Shown piece after piece: positions 57,129 to 64,000 of a stretch of DNA of 64,000 nucleotides (position 1 is its first letter; every line of letters begins with the position of its first letter). The notes beneath the pieces are model-generated. The model searched no databases and was not told where the DNA came from. It saw nothing but the letters and a program-made list of their open reading frames with translations. Origin of the DNA: Myxococcales bacterium (GTDB lineage Bacteria; Myxococcota_A; Polyangia; Nannocystales; Nannocystaceae); the NCBI GenBank assembly GCA_020633315.1, contig JACKDV010000001.1, positions 871,172 through 935,171 on the forward strand, in the 5' to 3' direction. The translations under genes were made by a program, and so were the position numbers.

Positions 57129-57206
57129 TCCGTGGCCGTGCTCGCCCCCCACCCCGCGCAGAACGAAGGCTCGCTCCCGTGCGTTGGGGGGCGCGTGCCG
57201 GTCCCC

Positions 57207-58337
57207 ATGCGCTCGTGGCTGCCCCTGCTCGTGCTCGCAACGACGAGCTGCACCCCGGTGGAGCCGCCCACCTCCTCGGCGCCGCCTCCGAGCGTGGAGC
57301 AGCCGCCGGTGCTCGAAGCGGAGCCCGAGCCCCAAGCCGAGCTCGCGCCCGCGCCGGTGAGCGAGGCCGCGCTCGCCCTCGCGGCGATCCCCTGGCGCTG
57401 GCGGAGCCCCCGGCCCGCGGGCGAGCTCGAGTACTGGATCCCCATGCCGGTCTCGATCGCCAGCGGCAGCACCGTGATCGAGGCCAGCGAGCACGAGCCC
57501 AGCGGCGTGCGGGTGACTCGCAAGGACGCCGGCCGCGAGCGCTGGAGCGTGATCCTGGGCGAGCGACGCTCCAACTCGGCCGCGCTCGCCCGCGTGGGCG
57601 ATGCGGTGCTGGTGGCCCACTACCACGGCATCGCCACCGGCACCGAGGTCGCTCGCCTCGATCTCGAGACCGGCAAGGTGCTCTGGAATCACCCGCTGCG
57701 GGGCGTGGGCCCGGTGGGCCACAGCAAGTACCACAACGCGGTGGAGCTGGAGATCGAGGCCGGGGTGCTGCAGGTGTACGGCCTGGAGGCCTTCGGTGCC
57801 TACGTGGAGCGCGTGGACGTGGAGCGCGGCGAGACCCTCGAGCACGCCATGGTGCCGGCCGAGCTCGCCGGTCTGCGCTGGCACTTTCCCGAGCGAGCGC
57901 CCGGCCGCATGGCGGGCGGCCTCACCATCGACGACGGCGCGGGCGGCTGGCTCTCGATCGAGGGGCGGCCCGCGAGGGTCGTGCATCGGCCCGCCCGTGG
58001 CGAGGGATTCTCCCTACCCCTGGGCCGCGATCCGGGATCGTGCGGGATCGGAGACGGCTTGGTCCGCGACGGCGTGGCCTACCTCGTCCATGCCTGCTCG
58101 ATCACCAGCGGCGCCGAGGTGTACGCGATCTCGCTCCGCGACGGCACCGTGCGCTGGCAGGGCCCCGTGCACGGCCTGGGTCCAATCGCTCACTCCGCCT
58201 ACAGCAACGACGTACGGCTGGAGTGGCGCGACGGCGTGCTGCTGGTCTTCGGCGACGAGGCCATGGGCGACTACGTGGAGGCGATCGAGCCGAGCACCGG
58301 CCGGACGCTGGTCACCAAGTCGTGGCCCGTGGGCTAG
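57207..58337 (+). CDS. Lipoprotein with PQQ-like beta-propeller
   Basis: A 376-residue protein with a signal sequence ending TTSC (Cys near residue 15; the lipobox is weak). It has a Pro/Glu-rich linker, then repeats with TGTEVARLDLETGKVLWNHPL and a similar SLRDGTVRWQGPV segment, read here as separate stretches. These match the PQQ-like/quinoprotein-type propeller blades. No Trp-docking motif for PQQ itself is clear, so a structural propeller is as likely as an enzyme. Start ATG 57207. Confidence 0.65.
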   Translation: MRSWLPLLVLATTSCTPVEPPTSSAPPPSVEQPPVLEAEPEPQAELAPAPVSEAALALAAIPWRWRSPRPAGELEYWIPMPVSIASGSTVIEASEHEPSGVRVTRKDAGRERWSVILGERRSNSAALARVGDAVLVAHYHGIATGTEVARLDLETGKVLWNHPLRGVGPVGHSKYHNAVELEIEAGVLQVYGLEAFGAYVERVDVERGETLEHAMVPAELAGLRWHFPERAPGRMAGGLTIDDGAGGWLSIEGRPARVVHRPARGEGFSLPLGRDPGSCGIGDGLVRDGVAYLVHACSITSGAEVYAISLRDGTVRWQGPVHGLGPIAHSAYSNDVRLEWRDGVLLVFGDEAMGDYVEAIEPSTGRTLVTKSWPVG

Positions 58338-58379
58338 GCCATTTGCCACGCGAGGCCCGGGCAGGCAGTCTGGAGGTCG

Positions 58380-58922
58380 ATGGCCGACGACGCCCCGCCC
58401 GGCGGCGACCCGAGCGTGCCCACGCTCGAGGACGGCGTGATCCGCCTGCGGCCGCTGACCCTCGCCGACGCCGACGCCTGGCTCGAGGGCGAGGACGACG
58501 TGATCCGGCGGTGGTTCCAGTTCCCGCGCCCCTCCACCCGCGCCGACGTGAGCGCGGCGATCGAGTCATGGGCTCGCTCGTGGCGGGAGGGCGGCCGCGT
58601 CCGCCACTTCGGCATCGAGGCCGGAGCCTCGCCGACCCTGGTGGGCGGCGTGGAGGTCCGCGATCGCGGCGAGGGCTCCGCGTACGTCTCGTACCTGATC
58701 TTCGCGCCCCATCGCCGGCGGGGCCACGGGTCCCGTGCGGTGCGCCTGGCCGCCCTGCATGCGCTGCAGGACACGCCGGTGACCCGCCTGGTGATCATCG
58801 TCGACGAGGACAACCAGGCCTCGCGGGCCGTGGCCGAGGCGGCCGGCTTTCGCCTCGAGGGCCTCGCCGAGGCCTGGGAGCACGTCGAGCTCGGCTCGAT
58901 GCTGCGCTACGTCCGGCCCTGA
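58380..58922 (+). CDS. GNAT acetyltransferase of the RimJ/RimL type
   Basis: A 180-residue protein beginning after a strong GGAGG. It carries IRLRPLTLADADAWLE at the N-terminus. The acetyl-CoA loop APHRRRGHGSRAV lies at about 109-121. The NQASRAVAEAAGFRLEG motif of RimJ/RimL family members follows. Likely substrates are N-terminal amino groups or small molecules. The next gene is a CoA-binding protein, but there is no overlap. Confidence 0.85.
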   Translation: MADDAPPGGDPSVPTLEDGVIRLRPLTLADADAWLEGEDDVIRRWFQFPRPSTRADVSAAIESWARSWREGGRVRHFGIEAGASPTLVGGVEVRDRGEGSAYVSYLIFAPHRRRGHGSRAVRLAALHALQDTPVTRLVIIVDEDNQASRAVAEAAGFRLEGLAEAWEHVELGSMLRYVRP

Positions 58923-58987
58923 GTGGCGTTGCGCGGCCGCCGGTGCCGCCCCTTGCCCGCCGCGATCGACCGCCGCACCATGGCGGC

Positions 58988-59497
58988 ATGACGCACCCCC
59001 TCGCGCGGGTCATGGCGGAGGCCGACGGCTTCCTGCTCATCGGCGACTCCTCCCAGGATCGCTTCCCCGGCTTCTCGTACCACGCCTACACCACGGTGGG
59101 CCGGCGCTTCTACTGCCTCGACATGGGCGGGCTGAAGGAATCGCGGGGGCCCACCAAGGGCGGCAAGGTCTACCACTCCGTCGACGAGCTGCCCGAGGAC
59201 CACGACGAGCTCGCCATCGTGTGGGTCAAGCCGCGTCGCGCCAAGGAGGCGGTGGAGATCGCCCACGAGGCCGGCTGCACGCGCATCTGGTTCAGCTTCC
59301 ACACCGGCCACCCCGACGCGATCGCGCGGGCCGAGGAGCTGGGCATGGAGGTGGTGGAGGTCGGCCGCTGTCCCATCTACTACCTGGAGGGCGCGCCGCT
59401 GGCCTGCCGCCTGCACACGGGCCTGGTCAAGCTCTCGGGCACCGCGAGGCGGCCTCCCCAGCGCACGCTCGACAAGGACCAGCGGATCATGATCTGA
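58988..59497 (+). CDS. CoA-binding domain protein
   Basis: A 169-residue protein made of one Rossmann-like domain. Typical family motifs are GFLLIGDSSQDRFPG, VYHSVDELPEDHDELAIVWVK (in pieces) and RIWFSFHTGHPDAIARAEELGMEVV. Family members bind CoA or CoA-disulfides with a succinyl-CoA-synthetase-like fold. The CPIYYL at the C-terminus has the conserved Cys of this group. It is not clearly part of an operon. Start ATG 58988. Confidence 0.8.
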   Translation: MTHPLARVMAEADGFLLIGDSSQDRFPGFSYHAYTTVGRRFYCLDMGGLKESRGPTKGGKVYHSVDELPEDHDELAIVWVKPRRAKEAVEIAHEAGCTRIWFSFHTGHPDAIARAEELGMEVVEVGRCPIYYLEGAPLACRLHTGLVKLSGTARRPPQRTLDKDQRIMI

Positions 59498-59524
59498 GCC
59501 CCGCGAGGGCCGGCTCGCGGGGCT
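59497..59524. terminator. 11-bp perfect hairpin between convergent genes
   Basis: AGCCCCGCGAG (59497-59507) pairs with CTCGCGGGGCT (59514-59524) around a GGCCGG loop. It starts at the last base of the CoA-binding gene's stop codon and precedes the stop of the convergent di-haem gene at 59546. It is a very stable, probably bidirectional, terminator. Confidence 0.6.
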
Positions 59525-59545
59525 CCGGGCGCGGTGCCCCTCGGA

Positions 59546-61393
59546 TCAGAGCGACTCGAGGTAGGCGATCACGTCGTCGAGCGCGTCGTCGCTGGGATCG
59601 AGGCCCGGGCGCGTCAGCACCAGCATGTCGAGCACCGCCTCCCGCAGATCGGCCGCGCGGCCATCGTGCATGTAGGGCGGGTGCAGGGCCACGCCGCGCA
59701 GCGGGGGCACCTGCAGGGGCAGGCCCAGGCCGAGGTCCACGTTGTCGGGGCCGCCGTCGAGCGACGCGCCGCGGTGGCAGTCGCCGCAGCCCCAGGCGAC
59801 GAACGAGGCCGCCCCGCGGCGCGCGGCCGCGTCGGAGCTGCTCCGCCGCGGGCGAAGGGGTGGGATCGAGAACATCCACGATTGCAGCGCCTCCACCCGC
59901 TCGTCGCTCAGCGGGTGGCCGCCCATGCGGTGCACGTGCACCTCGTCCACCAGCGCGCTCATGTCCGGCAGGTCGCCGACCCAGTGGAACGGCTCCGTGC
60001 CGCGCAGCCCCACCGCCAGCGCCGGCGTGTGGCGCAGCATCGCCGGGGCCAGGCGCCACACTCGACCATCGTCGCCGCCCTCGGGGTGGCACGAGGCACA
60101 CGCGATGGCCTGGCCCGCGTCGCGGTGGAACAGCTCGTGGCCGGTGTCGAGGCGGGACTGGCCGGGCAGCGAGATCACGTCCTGGATCTCGCCGTACTCC
60201 GGGTTGACCCGCACGATCTGGGCCGGCTCGCGGCTCTGGGCCACGATGTAGCCCTCGGGATCGAAGGCCACCGCCACGTACTGGCCCGGCACCACCGGCA
60301 CGGGGTGGGGCTCGGTGCAGCCCGGATCGGTGTCGTCGGTGAACGACGAGGTCGCCAGCCGCAGCACGCCGGGATCCGACAGCTCGTTGTCCTGGCGGCC
60401 CGCCACCGCCACCGCCACCCAGGCGCCCGTGGTCGAGACGGCCACGTCCACCGGGAGCACCGTCTCGTCGAGCAGCCCCGAGCTGCGGATGGCGAAGCCC
60501 TCGTCGCCCAGGGTGATCACCGAGTCCACCACCGCGCCGCAGGGCGGATCGAAGGGCCCGCCGCCGTAGCCACCGCCTCCGCCTCCGCCGTCCTCGCTGC
60601 CGCCCCCCTGCATGTCGTCCACCACCTTGGTCGTCGACATCTGGTGAGCCATCAGCCACTTGCCGGTGGGGGTGGCGATGGTGCGCCACGCCGAGTTGGG
60701 GCGCAGGTGGTGCGAGCGTCCGTCGAATTCGTCGGCCTTGAACAGGGTGGGTGGCGCCTCGGTCTCGATCACCTTGCCGTCGCGATCCAGCCACAGCAGG
60801 TGGGCCGAGCGGAAGCGCGTGACCGCCAGCCGACCGTCCACCAGCAGCACGTCGCGCAGGTCGGGTCCCAGCCACACGCGACGCGAGGGCGCCCCCCCGC
60901 CGACGGGCAGGGTCACCAGATCGCCGCCGGCACAGGCCACGTGCAGGGCCCCGCGCTCGGCCTCGAAGGCGATGCCACGCGGGTTGGCGCAGACCATCCG
61001 GCGCTCGAGCACGCGTCCCCGCTCCGGGTCGATGTCGAGCACCGCTCCGCCGCGACGGGCCACCACGTGCACGATCCCGCGGTCGTCCGCCACCACGCGG
61101 CCCGGCTCGTCGCCCTCGGGCAGCTCGATCGAGTGGAGCACCCGCTTGCCCTCCAGATCCACCACGTGCACGAGATCGAGATCGGGATCCGAGGCCACGG
61201 CCGTGCGGCCGTCGTCCATCAGCAGCAGGGTGCCGCCCGAGATCGGCGGCGGGGTCCGGGCCGCGCGCTCCACCGGTCGTTCGTCGACCCCGAGCGGATC
61301 ATCGGCCGCAACGCCTTCATCCGCGGATTGCGGGTCGTGGCACCCCGTCAGGGCCACGAGAGAGGGGAGCCACCACCATCGCTTCGAGCGCAT
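59546..61393 (-). CDS. Di-haem cytochrome lipoprotein with beta-propeller N-terminus
   Basis: A 615-residue protein with a lipobox LTGC (Cys near residue 18). The first ~430 residues look like a seven-bladed or YVTN-like propeller (for example DLDLVHVVDLEGKRVLHSI). A Gly-rich loop with YGGG occurs near residue 285. The C-terminal ~180 residues contain two haem motifs, CASCH and CGDCH, and a PPYMHDGRAADL segment typical of MauG and cytochrome c peroxidases. It resembles proteins that combine a propeller with a di-haem peroxidase-like part. It probably sits in the periplasm. Start ATG 61393 gives the lipobox; an upstream start is unlikely. Confidence 0.8.
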   Translation of the reverse strand: MRSKRWWWLPSLVALTGCHDPQSADEGVAADDPLGVDERPVERAARTPPPISGGTLLLMDDGRTAVASDPDLDLVHVVDLEGKRVLHSIELPEGDEPGRVVADDRGIVHVVARRGGAVLDIDPERGRVLERRMVCANPRGIAFEAERGALHVACAGGDLVTLPVGGGAPSRRVWLGPDLRDVLLVDGRLAVTRFRSAHLLWLDRDGKVIETEAPPTLFKADEFDGRSHHLRPNSAWRTIATPTGKWLMAHQMSTTKVVDDMQGGGSEDGGGGGGGYGGGPFDPPCGAVVDSVITLGDEGFAIRSSGLLDETVLPVDVAVSTTGAWVAVAVAGRQDNELSDPGVLRLATSSFTDDTDPGCTEPHPVPVVPGQYVAVAFDPEGYIVAQSREPAQIVRVNPEYGEIQDVISLPGQSRLDTGHELFHRDAGQAIACASCHPEGGDDGRVWRLAPAMLRHTPALAVGLRGTEPFHWVGDLPDMSALVDEVHVHRMGGHPLSDERVEALQSWMFSIPPLRPRRSSSDAAARRGAASFVAWGCGDCHRGASLDGGPDNVDLGLGLPLQVPPLRGVALHPPYMHDGRAADLREAVLDMLVLTRPGLDPSDDALDDVIAYLESL

Positions 61394-61530
61394 GAGTCCG
61401 TGTTTGCCTTTCCGTCCCGGGGCGCGTGGCCGCGCGGGCTTCGGCTCGTTCACCCCCCAGCCGCGCCGAGGTTTCCCGCGTCTCCACGACCGACGTATGC
61501 TCGGACCGCCGAGCCCCGGAGCCCGTCGTC

Positions 61531-62637
61531 GTGTCGCCTCGTCCCCTCCCCCGCCCCGGCCTTCGCGTGGGCCTGCTGCTGACCGCCTCGCTGGTCGGCG
61601 GCGCCTGTCGCTTCGGCAGCGTGTCACCGGTCACCGAGTCGATCGCCGCCTCGGCCGAGCACGGCGAGGCGGTCGAGCTCGGCGAGTCGCTGTGCCGCCT
61701 GGGCACCGCCATGGTCTCCGATGCGCCGGCCTGCGAGGATCGAGCCGAGCACATCGAGAGCTTCCAGCTCGCGCTCGGTCGGCTCTCGGCCTACGGCGCC
61801 CGCCTCTCCGGCCTCGCGGGGATCCGCAGCGTGGATCTGGGGGCCGCGCCCGGGGCCATGATCCGCCTGGGCGAGACCGTGAGCGGCGGGACGCTCGACG
61901 GCGTGGAGCGCAAGGGCATCGAGACCGCCGCCACGATCCTCGCCGAGGTCATCACCACCGCCATCAAGCGCAAGGCCCTGCGCAAGGCCGTGATCTCGAC
62001 CGATCGCTCCGTGCAGTGCCTGGCCTGGCGCAGCGTGGAGGCCACCGAGGTCTGGCGTCGCGAGCTGGCTCGGATCTCCGAGGCCGGCACCAAGGCCGAT
62101 GCGCTCGACCTGGAGCTCGATCGCAGCCGCTCGCGGGTGCCGATCGACGACGAGCCCGCGGCCCCTTCGCCCTCGCCCGAGGAGGCCGCCGACCCGCTCG
62201 CGCCGCGGGTCGAGGAGGTGGAGGCGCGGCTCGACGAGCTCGAGCACGACCTGGGCAAGACCGGGCGTCGTGCGATGGAGAGCGAGCGCTTGGCCCTGCG
62301 CTCGGTGCAGGTGATCGCGGCCGAGCACGACCGGCGTCTCGCCGCGCTGGAGCGAGGGCTGTGGGCCGTTGCGCTCTCGCACCACCACCTCGCCTGCCAT
62401 GCCGAGCGCCTGGGGACCACCCGCGACCGCACCTTGCGGGCCGAGATCGGGCGCCGGGTGGCCTGCGTGCTCGAGCGCGAGCGTCCGGCCGCCGAGCGCT
62501 CCGCCGCATGTCGCCCCGTGCTCGAGCGGGCCGAGGCGCTGCGCGCCCACGCGTGCGAGGATCTGATCCGAGACGGGGAGGACGGCACGCCCATCCCTGC
62601 CGAGCCCGACTGTGAGCCCCCGGAGACCGCGCCATGA
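61531..62637 (+). CDS. Lipoprotein with coiled-coil, coupled to a small helical protein
   Basis: A 368-residue protein from GTG 61531, with GGAG nine bases upstream. The leader ends in GGAC (Cys near residue 27). The rest is almost all helical: an Ala/Glu-rich central part and a long coiled coil (about 225-285, EEVEARLDELEHDLGK). Several Cys residues follow near the C-terminus (ACHAERLG, ACRPVLERA, ACEDLI). Its stop overlaps the next start (ATGA). The function is unknown. Position next to an integration site might indicate a recent arrival. Confidence 0.55.
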   Translation: MSPRPLPRPGLRVGLLLTASLVGGACRFGSVSPVTESIAASAEHGEAVELGESLCRLGTAMVSDAPACEDRAEHIESFQLALGRLSAYGARLSGLAGIRSVDLGAAPGAMIRLGETVSGGTLDGVERKGIETAATILAEVITTAIKRKALRKAVISTDRSVQCLAWRSVEATEVWRRELARISEAGTKADALDLELDRSRSRVPIDDEPAAPSPSPEEAADPLAPRVEEVEARLDELEHDLGKTGRRAMESERLALRSVQVIAAEHDRRLAALERGLWAVALSHHHLACHAERLGTTRDRTLRAEIGRRVACVLERERPAAERSAACRPVLERAEALRAHACEDLIRDGEDGTPIPAEPDCEPPETAP

Positions 62638-63071
62638 CCAGCCTGCAGAACGCCCAGAAGCTCGCCCACAGCGTCGAGGTCCTCGACCAGCTCGCCAACC
62701 GCGTGCGACGTCGTGCCGTCGAGGCGCTGCGCGACGGCACGATCGACTTCGGCGACTACGAGGAGGTGGACGACCTGTGCGATCAGGTCAACGCCGCCGC
62801 GCGGCGCCTCGACGTCAAGGTGCTCGGCCTGTCCCTCGACGGCCTCGACGAGCCCCTCGCCCAGATCGAGCAAGCCACCGCCCGGCTCGACGCAGCGCGC
62901 CGCAAGATCGAGAAGGTGGATCGCGTGGTGAAGATCGCCGGACGGCTGGTGGTCGCCGGCCTGGCCGTCTCGGCCCTGGCGCTCGACCCCTCGCGAATCT
63001 CCGCAATCGCGGCCGCCAAGGCCCTGATGGACGTGGCAACGACGATCGACGCCGCCATCGGGGCGGATTGA
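62634..63071 (+). CDS. Small helical protein with a C-terminal hydrophobic segment
   Basis: A 145-residue protein overlapping the lipoprotein gene by four bases. It is helical throughout, with an N-terminal segment (KLAHSVEVLDQLANRVRRRAV, in pieces) and a hydrophobic stretch near residues 102-118 (GRLVVAGLAVSALAL). It may lie in the inner membrane or act as a partner of the lipoprotein. Such overlapping pairs recall immunity/effector units, but no family is recognised. Confidence 0.5.
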   Translation: MTSLQNAQKLAHSVEVLDQLANRVRRRAVEALRDGTIDFGDYEEVDDLCDQVNAAARRLDVKVLGLSLDGLDEPLAQIEQATARLDAARRKIEKVDRVVKIAGRLVVAGLAVSALALDPSRISAIAAAKALMDVATTIDAAIGAD

Positions 63072-63107
63072 CGGCCCCGACGCCTTTCGCCAAGATGCCG
63101 CCCTGAC

Positions 63108-63184
<77 letters not shown>

Positions 63185-63185
63185 A

Positions 63186-63221
63186 GAAATCGGCTTCTAG
63201 AAGCCTCTAGAGGCCGATTTC
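63186..63221. terminator. Hairpin between tRNA-Arg and integrase
   Basis: GAAATCGGC (63186-63194) pairs with GCCGATTTC (63213-63221). The loop contains two smaller palindromes, TTCTAGAA and CTCTAGAG. It overlaps the integrase stop at 63207-63209. It could terminate both the tRNA and the integrase transcripts, or be a recombination-related structure. Confidence 0.5.
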
Positions 63222-64000
63222 CTCCCCGCCCTTCCCCGCGGTGCCCCCATGGTGCCCCGACCGATCGGTCGGCGGACTCTTGACCACGCGCAGTGGCGCC
63301 CCTGACGGGGCGATGAGACGGATGAACGCCTCCACCTCGCGCGGTGCGAGGTGGGCGTACTGCTTGAGCATCTCTTCGTTCTCCCACCCGCCCCACAGCA
63401 TCACGACGCGGCTGGGGACGCCCTTCATGATGCAGTGGCTCGCCCACGTGTGGCGGAGCATGTGGGCGTGGACGTGCTTGCTCACGCCCGACGCTTGCTC
63501 GGCTCTCGTCAGGCCACGCCGCAGATCGTCCCGCCGGAACACCCGGTACGGACCGCCGAAGACGAACGCGTCGTCCCCTCGCCGGCCTCGGTGCTTCCGA
63601 AGCACGGCGACCGCGTCCCAGGTCAACGGGACCTCGCGGGACTTGCCACCCTTGGGCGGACCGAAGTCCTCGATCCGGTCGAGCCACTGACGCTTGACCG
63701 TCAGCCGCTCGCCATCGAGGTCCACGTCTCCCCACTGGAGCGCCTGTAGCTCGCCCACCCGCAGGCCCGTCCGAGTCGCGACGGTGACGAGCACGCGCCA
63801 CTTCGGCTCGGTGGCTTCGATGAAGCTCGTCGCCTCCTCCTCGGTGAACCACTTGTCGTCCTCCAGGCGGTCGGACGTCTTCTTGAGCGTGTTGATCTCC
63901 GGGACCTCGTCGAGGAAGCCCCAGCGTACCGCGACGTTGAGCATCCGTCGGAGCAACCCGAGGATGTTGGCGACCGAGTTGTGGCTCAGGGGACGCCGAC
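63207..64000 (-). CDS. Tyrosine recombinase/phage-type integrase (5' end outside window)
   Basis: The frame is open to the window edge. The catalytic residues are visible: Arg in TRTGLRVGEL, the Lys-containing KGGKSREVPL turn, HMLRHTWAS (H-x-x-R-H), the WGGW block and the Tyr in LKQYAHL. The part before LRRMLNVAVRWGFL reads like the core-binding domain of phage integrases, so most of the protein is present and only the N-terminal domain is missing. It is placed next to tRNA-Arg, its probable target. Confidence 0.9.
   Translation of the reverse strand, partial: RRPLSHNSVANILGLLRRMLNVAVRWGFLDEVPEINTLKKTSDRLEDDKWFTEEEATSFIEATEPKWRVLVTVATRTGLRVGELQALQWGDVDLDGERLTVKRQWLDRIEDFGPPKGGKSREVPLTWDAVAVLRKHRGRRGDDAFVFGGPYRVFRRDDLRRGLTRAEQASGVSKHVHAHMLRHTWASHCIMKGVPSRVVMLWGGWENEEMLKQYAHLAPREVEAFIRLIAPSGAPLRVVKSPPTDRSGHHGGTAGKGGEEIGL

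Overview
The window is high-GC bacterial chromosome that reads best as a myxobacterium of the Nannocystaceae type (Myxococcota). The reasons are many GTG/TTG starts, a Ser/Thr kinase with a TPR-like tail, numerous lipoproteins, and a secreted protein with a Gly/Thr/Asp/Glu linker, a Cys-Gly-Cys motif, a hydrophobic segment and a poly-Arg tail (MYXO-CTERM style). Genus and species cannot be fixed from the sequence alone.

Layout. 0-6 kb: the end of an outer-membrane barrel protein, a PMT-type membrane glycosyltransferase, a lipoprotein, a vWA protein and a zinc-ribbon protein. 6-11 kb: a BolA protein next to a large membrane Fe-S oxidoreductase, a membrane-embedded metallophosphoesterase and a lone receiver domain. 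11-16 kb: a lipoprotein diverging from an outer-membrane barrel protein that overlaps a 13-haem cytochrome c, followed by a 42-bp tandem-repeat array. 16-27 kb: an M55 D-aminopeptidase, a Na/Pi-type transporter, a cupin, a calcium-repeat lipoprotein, lepA overlapping an unusual lepB whose catalytic fold is interrupted by about 460 residues, and a large protein that looks frameshifted. 27.6-33.5 kb: an accessory block bordered by an AT-rich patch. It holds a four-gene operon (haem-oxygenase-like diiron protein, DJ-1/isonitrile-hydratase-like protein, GNAT, SUMF1-like protein), a DUF2817 carboxypeptidase-like protein and a divergent cysteine-synthase-like enzyme behind three 24-bp repeats. 33.6-36.2 kb: a hypothetical protein and an SDR/AraC pair. 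36.4-45.2 kb: a kinase and a beta-rich protein, diverging from a 1254-residue LamG-like protein followed by a CHAP-like cysteine hydrolase. 45.2-51.8 kb: a zeta-class GST, a complete overlapping molybdate operon (regulator-modA-modB-modC) diverging from an OprP-like porin across a four-copy 10-bp repeat, and an SDR. 51.8-63.1 kb: an ECF sigma factor fused to a membrane anchor and C-terminal domain, the MYXO-CTERM protein, membrane and lipoproteins, a GNAT, a CoA-binding protein, a di-haem lipoprotein and a coupled lipoprotein/helical-protein pair. 63.1-64 kb: tRNA-Arg(CCT) and a tyrosine recombinase pointing at it, which is the edge of an integrated element extending out of the window.

How genes work together. 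The clearest functional units are the mod operon with its porin and repeat operator, the barrel/13-haem pair (candidate outer-membrane electron conduit), lepA-lepB (translation and secretion), and the diiron/DJ-1/GNAT/SUMF1 operon (function unknown). The observations most worth following are the lepB insertion with three repeated C-x4-C modules, the diiron-oxygenase operon, the helically phased operator of the mod region and the 42-bp repeat array.
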